64,000 nucleotides of DNA. Source: Apiospora phragmitis. Its lineage: Eukaryota; Ascomycota; Sordariomycetes; Amphisphaeriales; Apiosporaceae. This document shows, piece by piece, positions 1 to 10,803 of this stretch; positions within the stretch are counted from its first letter, which is position 1, and each line of letters begins with the position of its first letter. Where the stretch lies: contig JAQQWL010000015.1 in NCBI GenBank assembly GCA_038363925.1, positions 620,001 through 684,000 of the forward strand, given 5' to 3'. The translations under genes were made by a program, and so were the position numbers. The notes below the pieces were generated by a model. It saw nothing but the letters and a program-made list of their open reading frames with translations. It was not told the DNA's origin and did no database searches.

Positions 1-2
1 TG

Positions 3-1952
3 TGGCTATTTGATCCTCAGCGCACCTATGGCGAGATAAGCATGGCCAACGTCCCCTTCTTCGATGGCGGGCTCGAGTCGGCGTTCAATCACAACATCCA
101 CTATGACCACGAGTCCTTGACGAGTCGGTCGCAATTGGAGTCAACCTCGACACATGCCACAGAGCCCTCTGACGATCTGATGTCGGACATGCGCCGCCGT
201 GAGATCCTAAGGTGGGTCCAAGAGTTCCGGCAGAAGCAGCCCTCGTCCGACGCGCTTATGCCGAGTCTGGTGATGCAAGGGGCGAACGGCGACTTGCCGG
301 GATTAAGCCTGGAAATGATGCGGGCGTGCGTGCGACAGTTCTGGGAGTCCGTGTCACCGCGCATGCCGATTGTGCACCAGCCCACCTTCTCGTCCAACCG
401 TTGTGCGATCTTGCTGTTGATGGTGATGATTGGTCTTGGCGCTGCCTCCCTCAGCAGCCAAGCTCCCACGGATTCTTACAAGGAGTACGGGCCATTCGCG
501 GATCTGGTTATTACCTATTCTCGGTGGGAAATTGTGACGGATAATGATTCCGCCCCTCCTACTGAGCTGTGGGTTGCCCAAGCCCTGCTTCTCGTTGAGT
601 TCTACGAGAAGATGCTCTCGAACCGCAAGCTTCACGAAAGAGCGCACATATACCACAGTGTGACTCTAACCCTTCTGCGGCGTGGTAGCCCCTTGATTGG
701 CCGTGCAGGAAGTGAATCGCCACCAGAGGCCCAAGTGAACAACGAGAACCCGGCCGCGACAGATGCGAGGACGTGGTGGTCCCGCTGGGCCGACACCGAA
801 GCGATGCTCCGGGTCGTCTACGCAGCATTCATGATGGACACTATTCATGCTGCCATGTTCGGCCACACTGCCGACATGACACCGCACGAGATACGTTTAC
901 CGCTACCATGCGACGAGACCTTATGGTTAGCGTCTACGCCAGAGAAGGTTCGCGAGCAAGAGGCGAGCTTTCGCATGTACGGCGTGAAACAGGTTTCGTT
1001 TCTCGATGGACTCAAACAGGCCATTCATGGGAAAGAAGTCCAGACTCATTCGTTCGGTCGCATGATCATCATGAGCGGACTTCTTAGTGTGGGGTGGCAT
1101 CTCAACCACCGAGAAACGCACTTGAGCTGGCTAGAGCTCGGAGGAGGGGTCTCTTCCGATCGACGCGAGAAATGGTCGAAGATGCTTCTGACAGCCTTCG
1201 ACAGGTGGAAGTCCAGCTTTGACAGGGCTATGGGCACGAACGACAGCAACCCGAACGGCGAGGCAAAGACGGGAGCGAATGGACTTATCCAGAGCGCCGC
1301 CGTCCTGTATCACCTCGCCCAGTTCAGCCTTTACATCGACATTGTCGACTGCCAAGTGTATGCCGGCGCCAAACGGCTACTCGGGCGCAAGATCACGACC
1401 CGCGACTTCGGCAATGTCGTGGCCAGGATGCGGACGTGGTCGAACCAGCCATCCACACGCCATGCGGTGCTCCACGCCTTCAAGCTGCTCAACCAGGTGC
1501 TGGTGGACCCCTTCCAGCGCCCGCGGCCGAGGTACCACGTAGGCACCGGCGGCTTGATCCAGAACACGCAGTACTCGTGCCGCAACGACCCAGATCCGCA
1601 CCGGCCGTGGATACTGTACTACGCGACGCTGAGCATATGGTGCTTTGTCCAGGCCCTTGGACACAATGGCGCACGTTCTTTGACAACAAGTGCAGGGTTA
1701 CATCATCGACATCCGCAGCAGCATCACCACATGACCATTCCACCGAAAATGAGCTTGGCTGAGTACCTCGCGAGTGTCGCGGGCCTGCACATGTTGGATA
1801 AGCACACCTCGGCTAACCTGGGGACGGGGCTGCCTGATCTTCTGGATACCGTCGGTAGCCTTGCGGCGGAGTCGCACTCGGAGCTGTTGCAGGAGGCGCA
1901 TGGTCGGCTGCAGCAGTGTAGAGAGATATTGGCAGGTAGGCAGTGCCAATGA
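3..1952 (+). CDS. Fungal-specific transcription factor, C-terminal part (5' end outside window)
   Basis: The frame is open from the window edge to a TGA at 1950-1952. The first in-frame ATG is at 42, but codons before it are open too, so the real start and any DNA-binding domain probably lie outside the window. The visible 636 residues look like the middle homology region (Fungal_trans, PF04082) of nuclear regulators: a helix with WESVSPRMPIVHQPTF (about residues 101-116), a hydrophobic helix ILLLMVMIGLGAASL, a WVAQALLLVEFYEKM segment, and a late HRPWILYYATLSIWCF helix. A His-rich stretch (HHRHPQQHHH) follows. No Zn2Cys6 motif is visible; this architecture is common in C2H2 zinc-finger regulators, which is inference. 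Its targets are unknown. No intron is needed in the visible part. Confidence 0.8.
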   Translation, partial: WLFDPQRTYGEISMANVPFFDGGLESAFNHNIHYDHESLTSRSQLESTSTHATEPSDDLMSDMRRREILRWVQEFRQKQPSSDALMPSLVMQGANGDLPGLSLEMMRACVRQFWESVSPRMPIVHQPTFSSNRCAILLLMVMIGLGAASLSSQAPTDSYKEYGPFADLVITYSRWEIVTDNDSAPPTELWVAQALLLVEFYEKMLSNRKLHERAHIYHSVTLTLLRRGSPLIGRAGSESPPEAQVNNENPAATDARTWWSRWADTEAMLRVVYAAFMMDTIHAAMFGHTADMTPHEIRLPLPCDETLWLASTPEKVREQEASFRMYGVKQVSFLDGLKQAIHGKEVQTHSFGRMIIMSGLLSVGWHLNHRETHLSWLELGGGVSSDRREKWSKMLLTAFDRWKSSFDRAMGTNDSNPNGEAKTGANGLIQSAAVLYHLAQFSLYIDIVDCQVYAGAKRLLGRKITTRDFGNVVARMRTWSNQPSTRHAVLHAFKLLNQVLVDPFQRPRPRYHVGTGGLIQNTQYSCRNDPDPHRPWILYYATLSIWCFVQALGHNGARSLTTSAGLHHRHPQQHHHMTIPPKMSLAEYLASVAGLHMLDKHTSANLGTGLPDLLDTVGSLAAESHSELLQEAHGRLQQCREILAGRQCQ

Positions 1953-2778
1953 CAGGTGCAGCCCGTGAGGGCTTAAATTTCGGCTAGTGAGCCCATTTTC
2001 GAAGATCACATGCAGTATATTTCACGAGAGATGTTTGGAGCAAACGGATACATCTACAAAGCCAGAGTTCGGGCGCAGGAATGCAGCCGGCCGCAGCATG
2101 CGGTTCACGGTTTACGAGATATTGGGCTCGACATACCAAGCAACAGACCTGATTAATCAATATTTTCACAATACATTCATTAGCATATGCCTGTATTTTC
2201 CATCACCCGACCACGTATCTGCCTCGGTTTGGTTTCCTCATGACACGCCTCAGTTGTGTTCTTTATAGTCCCCATCATCACCTTTGTTGAAATGTAAAGC
2301 CGCTCAAAGCCGAGCACGGCGAGACGCGGCTCAGTTGGGTCACTGCCCCCTTTATGGTTGCCGGGCATTCCTCGATGCGGTGCCGTGCATGCCAGACAAA
2401 GCACGCCATACGGTTACACAGGCCCGTGATCGAGGCCACTCGGCGCTTATGGCATTCTTTACGGCCAACGGATTATGGTAAAAGCAATCAATTGGGTGGG
2501 ATATGAGACAACGACATTATTTCGGCGTGCTTTCGACGGCTTTTGTCGCTTTCAGTCAAAATGGCCATGTTGGGTCTGTGCAGCAGAGATCAAGTTTATT
2601 GAAATGATCTATGCCTCCGTCAACTTCTTCGGCAAGTTGCCATATGAATATGAGGACAATTGCTAATTCAACTACACCATCAAAAAGATACCGAACATGC
2701 TTGGTTTCTTTCACTGGCTCTCGTCGATCAGTCGGCTCCAACCGCCTGGGTGGCCCCTTTCAAATTTCTTTCAAAATC
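1953..2778. other. Intergenic, 3' flank of the regulator gene
   Basis: Nothing gene-like is supported here. Base composition is normal and the AT-rich block begins abruptly at the TA dinucleotide at 2779-2780. Short open frames lack recognisable motifs. Confidence 0.6.
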
Positions 2779-2780
2779 TA

Positions 2781-2827
2781 AGCCAGCTGACGGTGCTACG
2801 GTCACCCCATGCAACGGCGACCCTAAA
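2781..2827 (+). repeat. Outer terminal inverted repeat
   Basis: About 47 bp, the inverted match of 9754-9801, and the least mutated end together with its partner. It is bordered by TA at 2779-2780. Confidence 0.85.
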
Positions 2828-3238
2828 AACTAATACTAATACTATATAATAATAATACGAATAATTTAATTAAAAATTAATATAAAATCTTAAAAACACC
2901 GTTTTAGTTTCGAGACGCTTTTATAACACTCTTAATTTTAGATTTAAAATTAGATTTAATTATAACGGCTTTCGACGTTAACGATAAAAGAGTAATAGCT
3001 TAAGGTTTCGGTGCAACGCTATTTATCTCTCTTTTAATTACTATAGTATCTCGTATACGCGTAAACTTTTAATTAAGGTTAAATATTACTTTTTTCCTCT
3101 TTTTACCTCTTTTTTTTTAAATTACCTTTTAAAACTAACTTCTCGTGTTTTAATTAGCCGATCTAACCGTTTAAAGTATTTAAACTCTTTTAAAGCTTCC
3201 GGAATAAAACCCGGCGCGTCGCGCCATTAAAAATAGTA

Positions 3239-3286
3239 AGCCAGCTGATGGTGCTACGGTCACCCTATATAACGGCGACCCTTAAA
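3239..3286 (+). repeat. Inner element, left terminal inverted repeat
   Basis: Same repeat as at 2781 with transitions such as GAC to GAT and CCATGC to TATATA. Bordered by TA at 3237-3238. Confidence 0.85.
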
Positions 3287-3859
3287 TTTAAATAGCCCTT
3301 AATAGTACCACATATAAATTAGTATATAAACTAGTTAGCTTTTAATTTATAATTAATTAAATAATATTATTATCTTTCTTTTTTTTTTCCTCTTTTTAAT
3401 AGGCTATAAACTTAACGAGTTAGCACTGTAACGCGCGATTTAAGATATTATAAATAGCTCGTTAATAAAACAAGCCGCCGAGAAGTATAATATCTTTAAA
3501 ATAACTTTAAGGGCTCGGATTTACGGCCGTAAAACTATAAAATAACGGAATAAGTCCTTCCAAGCCTTGATAATAGCGGAAGAGTTTTAGATCGTAACTT
3601 GGTACTTTACGTAATATAATCTAAGCTGCTTACCGGCGTACATTATTTTCCGGATATTCGCTTAACGGATTTTTTAAATTAACGGGATTAATATAATACT
3701 CGGTAAACACTAGGTTAAAAGATTTATTACTCGTTATTTATTTATTAATACTATTTTTTTTAAAAGGATAAATTTTTTAAGGCTTAATATAACTTTTATA
3801 AAAAAAATTATCGAGTTTTTTAAGCGGCTTAATAATCCTATTTTAAAATCGATCCCTCT

Positions 3860-4365
3860 AAAGTTTCGATTTAATATCGACGAGATCGGTAATTAGCTCG
3901 GCTATAAAACGAATATAATAATTATTAAACCTATTAAAATAAAAAAAATATTAATTATAAACTCCTTTAATTAAAAATAAGCTTTTACGATCGAATATAA
4001 TAATATTTTAAGCCGAGCTTTACCTCCTTTTATTATATTTAAAAGTTAATAAATTTAATAGTAATAGTTTTTAGAAGAAGAGGACTCGTTAATAAATAAT
4101 ATAGAGGATTAAGTCTTTACGGCATCCTTTAAAGGTTAAACTAATAAGGAGCTAGCTTTAATATAATTAAATAAGGTTTTTATTCTTTATATAAAGCTTA
4201 AAAACGAGGACTAATAGCGGCTTATTATCCTAGATAGCTACGCTAATTACGTAAACGAGGATTTTATTATAACATACTTAAAGTATAAGATATAGCTTTT
4301 TTTCTTTTTAATATACTCGTCGCACCTATTATAACCCTTAAATTTTAATCTTTTTAATATATTAA
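3860..4365 (+). pseudogene. RIP-mutated DDE transposase relic (pogo/Fot1 family)
   Basis: Read through stops, the plus strand keeps the landmarks of a DDE_1 (pogo/Fot1) transposase: FNIDEIG near 3870-3890 (family NMDETG, first catalytic Asp), ALPPFIIFK near 4018-4044 (family LPPLIIFKG), RLIILDSYANYVNEDF at about 4218-4266 (family LLILDGHGSH, second Asp), then SSHLL.PLNF at about 4318-4350 (family HSSHxLQPLDVGVF), where the third Asp has become Asn. Substitutions fit C-to-T or G-to-A changes. The protein would bind the terminal repeats and cut and paste the element at TA sites; it is certainly inactive here. Confidence 0.75.
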
Positions 4366-5112
4366 AGGATATTTATTATTAAAAAGTAACTTTATATTAT
4401 ATAAGGTTTAATAATATAAATATAAATAAAAAAAACTTCTTTTAATATTATAAGCTAATTAAAAGGTTTATTTTTCGGCCGTATATAATAGCTAGTAATT
4501 AAGCCGTAACTAATATATTCCTTTATAATATTAATAAGCCCTTTAATAGCTAGAATTAGAGAATAAAAGACTAAATAAAAGCAAAACTATTTAAGCCTCT
4601 CCTCGACGTTTTTAATAAATAATTCTCCTTTATAGCGTTATTAATATTTACGACTAGCCGCTAAATTAAAGAGTTAGCGGATACGCTTAATAGTAATAAT
4701 GCTATTTTCGATAGCGCGACGCGCCGGGTTTTATTCCGGAAGCTCTAAAAAAGTCTAAATATTTTAAACGGCTAGATCGGCTAATTAGAGCACGAAAAGT
4801 CAGTTTTAGAAAGTAATTTAAAGAAAAAAAGAGGTAAAAAGAAGAAAAGAGTAATGCTTAACCTTAATTAGAAGTTTACGCGTATATAAGATGCTATAGT
4901 AGTTAAGAGGGAGATAAATGGCGTTATATCGGAACCCTAAGCTGTTATTTCTTTATTATCGGCGCCGGAAGCCGTTATAATTAAATCTAACTCTAAATTT
5001 GAGATTAAAAGTGTTATAAAAGCGTTTCGAGACTAAAACGGTATTTTTAAAATTTTATATTAATTTTTAATCAAATTATTCGTATTATTATTATATAATA
5101 TTATTGTTAGTT

Positions 5113-5159
5113 TTTAAGGTCGCCGTTATATGAGGTGACCGTAGCACCGTTAGCTAGCT
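5113..5159 (-). repeat. Inner element, right terminal inverted repeat
   Basis: Inverted partner of 3239-3286, ending GTTAGCTAGCT. It is followed by TA at 5160-5161. Confidence 0.85.
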
Positions 5160-5572
5160 TATTATTATTATTAAACGTATCCGCTAACTCTTTAATTTAG
5201 CGGCTAGTCGTAAATATTAGTAACGCTATAAAAGAGAATTATTTATTAAAAACGTCGGGGGGAGGCTTAAATAGTCCTGCCTTTATTTAGTCTTTTATTC
5301 TCCGGTTCCGGTTATTAAGGAGCTTATTAATATAGCGAAAGAATATATTAATTACGGCTTAACCGCCAGCTATTATATACGGCCGAAAAATAAACTTTTT
5401 AACTAGTTCGTAATATTAAAAAAAGTCCCTCTTACTTATATTTATATTATTAAACCTTATATAGTATAAGGTTATTTTTTAATAATAAATATTTATTAAT
5501 ATATTAAAAGGATTAAAATCTAAAGGTTATAATAAATATAACGAGTATACCGGAAAAGAAAAAAGCTATATC

Positions 5573-5779
5573 TATTAAATAGGCTCTCGTACGTACGGTG
5601 GTTCCGGTTTTAATCGGGGTTTAATCGTTCTTATTCTATTATTCATATCTATCTCTAGTATTAACTACGAGGGGTATCGTATACCCCTCTTAATAAAACA
5701 GGAAAGGGGTTTATACGAATAAGTACGTAATACCCTTTTTAAAGTAATATAAAAAACCTTAGTTTTTACTATTTTAATA
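5573..5779. repeat. Left long terminal repeat
   Basis: 207 bp, direct match to 8541-8747. It keeps more C and G than its partner (for example ACGTACGGTGG against ATATATAATAA). Confidence 0.82.
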
Positions 5780-8540
5780 CTAATAGTTTTTATTTTAATA
5801 ATAGATTTAGGTAGCTTCCCTTTTTAAAACGAGTATTTTTTTCGTAAAGGTTTCGTACGAATAAGTTATATTAATTCGGTATTCGGTGCCTATTTAAGCC
5901 GTATAAGTAATGCTATACTTTTTTAATATTAATTTAATTAAGTAATAAGTCTTTTAATAATAATAATAATAAAGAAAATTATTATATATTAATATATATT
6001 ACTTCCCCGTTATTAATTAAAAATAATAATAGTAATAAAAGTAGTAATAATAATAGGGGCGTTATTATATATCGCGATACGTTATACCCCGTTAGGGAAA
6101 AAGATATCTCTTTTTTTCTCCTCTTTTTTTACTCGTCGTATAAGTCTAGTCTCTCGACGTACGCTTTTACGTATACGGTTAACCTATTAATTAATATTAA
6201 TTATTTAAAAGCTTTATTTAGAGATTTCTTAGTAAAGGCGTTTATAAGGTTATTTCGGCCGTCGACTTAACAGATCTCCGAGATCTCCCTTTTTTTATAT
6301 AATTCTTAAAGCGATATAATATCGATTAATAGTTTTTTCTCGTTCGTTGTTCTTAATTTAATTAAATATTTATCGAATAAATATCCTCGCTAATAAGTTA
6401 GTAATAGAACGCGGCGTTTATTAAGTAAATAATACTTTATCGTGCGTTTTTTAGATCGAGATAGTTATACTCCTTTTCGTTATTTTTTAGCTCTTCTTTT
6501 TTCCTTTCTTAGTTTTAAACGAAATCCCCGTATTTTTCTTAGGTAAGGAGATTTTATTCTATATTATTACATATTTAAAGGTATTAAATTATTATATGGG
6601 TTCGCTTTTTAGCTAGGTGGTTTATTAATTAATAACTTTACTTATAGCAGATTCGGTAGGTTTTTTATTTAAATTGCCGGTTCTTATACGATAGCTTTAA
6701 TTAAAAGGTATTAACGGGTCGCTAGCTACTTTTTTATTCTAATAGTCGGCTATTATATAGTAATTTATTATTATAGATTAATCGGTTTTCTCGCGTATAG
6801 TTATTTATAAACCTTTTATTAATTAAGTACGTATTTTTAGCCGAGTATTAATATAATTCTTTTATTAAGTATCGTTTTAAGATCTTTTAATTCGTTATTA
6901 TATTTAACGATACGTAAAGGTTTAAAAATAACGTTTTATATATTAATTTTTAATAAATTAAGGTTAATAAAAGTTTTAAAACTTTTCGATAAGCTTTTAT
7001 AACGGAGGTATAAAAAGCGATCTCTTTTTTAAATCTTTTTCCGAGGGCTTATTATATAAATTAAAGCTTATTTAATAAGATTTTTAAAACTTTAATAAAT
7101 TATTTCTCGGCGTTCTTATTTTTTATTTATATAAAAAAAATTATCGTTTAATTCGTAAAATATTAGACGTAATTTATTATTATATTAAAATACGAGTTTA
7201 TTAAATAATATATCTCGTTTTATCTCTTTTCGGGTCCGATATAATTAAAATAAAATACCTCTATACGGTTAAAAAGAATATTTAAAAAGATTATATAGTA
7301 TTAGTTTTTTAATATATCTAGCCGTCGGCATGTTTCGATAAATATCCGTACTCTGTCGTAAAAGATATCGTACGGCTTGCCGGTATAGTTCTTTTCCTTC
7401 CTCTATACCTTTAAAAAAGTAACGACTTTATTTTAATCGATTTTACCGTTATAAATAGTTCGGCTTAGAAGGATATCGTATTTCGTAATATACGCTAGAC
7501 TAGATAATCGTGCCGTTTAGTCCGGCGGTATCGGAGTCGGAGAAGGAAAAAGGATAATGTCTTGCGACGCTTAAATACTTAGGAATCCAGGGTTAGACGT
7601 CGGGCCTGGAGTGTTTAAGACTCCGGGATTAAACGTCGGTCTTAAAGTGCCTTATGGTGTCGCGGACGATTGCTCCGTACGGAAACCGGGTGTTTCTTGC
7701 TTAGGCGGCGGTTTTTCGACTATCTGTTCTCGGGAAGAGTGTGGAATATCCTCCTTTCAGGTTTTTAAAGTCGGTTCTGCCGGTCGGTCTTATTAATATA
7801 TAGGATCGGCCGGTAGTATTAAACTTGTAAGCTTAGCTTTAAAGGATTCGTCCGTTAATATATCGATTCCGTATTTTTTAAAATAATTAAAGAATTCTTT
7901 TTAAAATATACGATTAATTTAACCGAATTAGTATTTAATTTATTTATTAAATTTTATAATAAACGATTTTTTAAAAGAGGTTTTTTTTATTTTTAATATA
8001 TAATATTTTAAAAATATTATACGAAGTACGTTATAAATAATTCGGGTATTATTTTTTTAAAAAATATATTTAAAGGTTTAAATTTTTAAAAAGCGAGGTT
8101 AACGTTTTTTTTTTAAACTATTAAAAAAATTCCGATATTTTAAAATATTTCTTTATACGTAAGCGGTTTAAGGTTTAAGGTTATCAGTTTATTTAAGTTC
8201 GGTACGTTTAAGCTCGATCTCGATTCGTTAACCGTAATTAATTTTATTTTAATAAAAGTTATCGTTTTATAAATCGTATAATAAAATTATTTAAATATAT
8301 AATTATATATAATTTAATTAATTTCGTATATAATTCGAAACCTGGTCTCCTTTTTATAATATATACTTAAAAAAAGGGGTTCCTCTTTATACGGTTAATT
8401 TAATTCGGCTCTTTTTCCGAATCTCTAACGGGCGGAAATTCTCGGGGCTCCTTAGCACGGTCGCCCTTACGTCGGTAAGGGCGTAAAACCGTTTCTTTAT
8501 TCTTATTAATTTATAATCGCTACGGGTAACTATTAATTAA

Positions 8541-8747
8541 TATTAAATAAGTTCTCGTATATATAATAATTCCGGTTTTAATTAAGGTTTAATCGTTCTT
8601 ATTTTATTATTTATATCTATTTTTAATACTAATTATAAAAGGTATTATATACTTCTCTTAATAAAATAAGAAAAGGGTTCGTACAAATAAGTACGTAACA
8701 CCCCTTTTAGAGTAATATAAAAAACCTTAGTTCCTGCTATTCTAATA
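8541..8747. repeat. Right long terminal repeat
   Basis: 207 bp, direct match to 5573-5779 and more heavily C-to-T/G-to-A changed. It is followed by the ATATC duplication. Confidence 0.82.
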
Positions 8748-9753
8748 ATATCTTATATTTTAAATACGTTATAATAAAATCCTCGTTTATATAACTAACG
8801 TAATTATTTAAAATAATAAGCCGTTATTAGTCCTCGTTTTTAAGCTTTATATAAAAAATAAAAACTTTATTTAATTATATTAAAGCTAGCTCCTTATTAA
8901 TTTAGCCTTTAAAAAATACCGTAAAAACTTAATCCTTTATAATATCCGTTAACGAGTCCTCTTTTTTTAAAAACTATTATTATTAAACTTATTAATTTTT
9001 AAATATAATAAAAAGAGGTAAAGCTTAGCTTAAAACGTTATTATATTCGACCGTAAAAATTTATTTTTAATTAAAAAAGTTTATAATTAATATTCTCTTT
9101 ATTTTAATAAATTTAATAATTATTATATTCGTTTTATAGCTGAGCTAGTTACCGATCTCGTCGGTATTAAACCAAAACTCCGGAGGGATTAATTTTAAAA
9201 TAAAATTATTAAGCCGTTTGAAAAACTCGATAATTTTTTTTACGAAAGTTACGTTAAGTTTTAAAAAATTTATCCTTTTAAAAAAAATAATACCGATAAA
9301 TAAATAACGAGTAATAAATTTTTTAATTTAATATTTACCGAGTATTATATTAATCCCGTTAATTTAAAAAATTCGTTAAGCGAATATTTAAAAAATAACG
9401 TACGCTAGTAAGTAACTTAAATTATATTACGTAAAGTATTAAGTTACGATTTAAAACTCTTTCGTTATTATTAAAGCTTAAAAAGACTTATTCCGTTATT
9501 TTATAGTTTTGCGGCCGTAAATCCGAGCTTTTAGAGTTATTTTAAGGATATTATATTTCTCGGCAGCTTATTTTATTAACGAGCTATTTATAATATTTTA
9601 AATCGCGCGTTATAATATTAACTCGTTAAGTTTACGGCCTATTAAAAAGAGGAAAAGAAAAAAAAGACGATGGTATTATTTAATTAATTATAAATCAAAA
9701 GCTGACTAGTTTATATACTAATTTATATGTGGTGCTATTAAGGGCTATCTAAA

Positions 9754-9801
9754 TTTAGGGGTCGCCGTTGCATGGGGTGACCGTAGCACCGTCAGCTGGC
9801 T
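9754..9801 (-). repeat. Outer terminal inverted repeat
   Basis: Inverted partner of 2781-2827, ending GTCAGCTGGCT. It is followed by TA at 9802-9803, where normal base composition resumes. Confidence 0.85.
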
Positions 9802-9821
9802 TACTTCTTACCAGGCATTAG

Positions 9822-10418
9822 TCCCGGCCCCCAGCTGCCACCACTGCGAACAAAACGGGGACGCTTTGCACGCAATCCGAACCCGAATCATATGAAACGG
9901 AATTCAGCAGGTTCATAGAACTCGTCGCAGCTGTCCATAGTCCCAAGGTCGCATTCCTGGCACTAGATGCGACTACAACAATACAATCAGGTGGCGGTAT
10001 TTCGCAGCTAGGGTTATCATCATGGATCCCGCAAAACTCGATGGCTATCATGACTTCGCAATGGGACATCCGAGATCCTGGTTTCGAGGCATCAGATTTT
10101 CCGGATTCGCCCGTTTCGGATGAAGTTCATGTGAAGCGAATTTCTTATATACTCGAATTAGATATCAAGGAGCTTTTACTTCGCCGCTTGCTTCAGCATA
10201 TATCCAAAAACTACAAGCTCGTTATTGTTGGTTACAATGTCAGGGAAACGTTAAAATCCCTCAGAGGCAAGCTCGAGCTTCCGGCAGAGATTCCGATCTT
10301 AGATATGAGGAAAATTTGGTGTCACCAACACCCCAGTGATGGCTATGAAACTTTGGAAGACTGTAAAAGTCTTTTCCCCTCAATGCAACCACCCTTGCCG
10401 GTTGAGTACTGGAAATAA
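9822..10418 (+). pseudogene. Gfd2/YDR514C-type RNase H-fold fragment, 5' end missing
   Basis: A frame is open from 9822 (stop TAG at 9819-9821) to TAA after 10418. It reads through VAFLALDAT, ISQLGLSSW, VIVGYNVRETLKSL and ILDMRKIWC. That order resembles the RNase H-like 3'-5' exonuclease fold of the Gfd2/YDR514C C-terminal family (first strand with Asp, then the VGHxxRxDL helix, then D..L). The first ATG in frame is only at 10041, after the first strand, and the usual C-terminal NDAxxT-type motif is absent, so both ends are lost. The piece begins 18 bp from the transposon edge. A polypyrimidine-AG at 9831-9834 could be an old splice acceptor. A broken gene is more likely than an active short protein. 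Confidence 0.5.
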
Positions 10419-10803
10419 CACTTATCACATTTTACAGTTTCTTCGCATAACAGGTCTCTGTACCTGAAACCCAAGTTTCGGATTGGCCATCAGTTCTTGT
10501 ATGTAGAAATATCTAGGGCAGCAGGATAGACATGTGGACTGCGTAGCTTATCGTATTGATCTTTGTATCTCAACTAGCAACACACATCAAGGGGATGTTT
10601 CATTGGCAATTTGTTGCATCCCTGAAGATGACAGTGACTACGAGCTCTAATCGGCCGCGAAAATCTGCCAATGAGCCTTCCGATGTCTGAACAAGTGGCC
10701 ACATCCTATCCTTATCGTGCCTTTGTTCGGCCCTGAATGCTTCGAGCAGTCTCTCGTGCAATATGGGAAGTTGCACACATAGCTCTTGGGTTGTCTTGAC
10801 AGT
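10419..10803. other. Short gap between two decayed genes
   Basis: No supported gene. It separates the 3' ends of the plus-strand fragment and the minus-strand HET pseudogene. Confidence 0.5.

Larger units (their letters stand above)
3239..5159 (+). mobile_element. pogo/Fot1-type DNA transposon, younger copy nested in the older one
   Basis: This 1921-bp element starts AGCCAGCTGATGG and ends in the inverted form at 5159, with TA at 3237-3238 and 5160-5161. Its length matches Fot1-class elements (about 1.9 kb). It sits inside a second copy of the same family in opposite orientation: 2781-3236 is an inverted copy of about 4703-5159, and 5162-5572 is an inverted copy of about 4290-4702. The target site therefore corresponds to about base 4702 of its own sequence. 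It is saturated with TpA and nearly free of CpA, so no intact frame survives, but transposase motifs can still be read on the plus strand. Confidence 0.87.
5573..8747. mobile_element. Short RIP-mutated LTR retroelement
   Basis: Two direct repeats of equal length (207 bp; 5573-5779 and 8541-8747) flank 2.76 kb of AT-rich sequence. The 5-bp sequence ATATC occurs immediately before the first repeat (5568-5572) and immediately after the second (8748-8752): a target-site duplication. The repeats start TA and end TA, as expected if RIP changed the usual TG...CA. At 3.2 kb in total it is too short for an autonomous copia or gypsy element, so it is non-autonomous or internally deleted. I could not identify gag or pol motifs and leave superfamily and strand open. 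It interrupts the older pogo/Fot1 copy. Confidence 0.8.
2781..9801 (-). mobile_element. pogo/Fot1-type DNA transposon, older copy, interrupted twice
   Basis: The outer ends are inverted repeats beginning AGCCAGCTGACGGTGCTACG, flanked by TA on both sides (2779-2780 and 9802-9803), the Tc1/mariner-pogo target. Removing two insertions (3239-5159 and 5573-8747) leaves three pieces, 2781-3236, 5162-5572 and about 8753-9801. They sum to about 1.92 kb and are collinear in reverse complement with the inner copy at 3239-5159. The element is therefore on the minus strand and its left end is at 9801. All frames are full of stops from RIP-like C-to-T change, so it is dead. Being the host of both insertions it is the oldest layer of the nest. 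Confidence 0.85.

Noticed and set aside
7611..7796. 61-codon open frame in the LTR element
   Set aside because: It begins at GTG, has no recognisable motif and exists only because the local sequence is less AT-rich.
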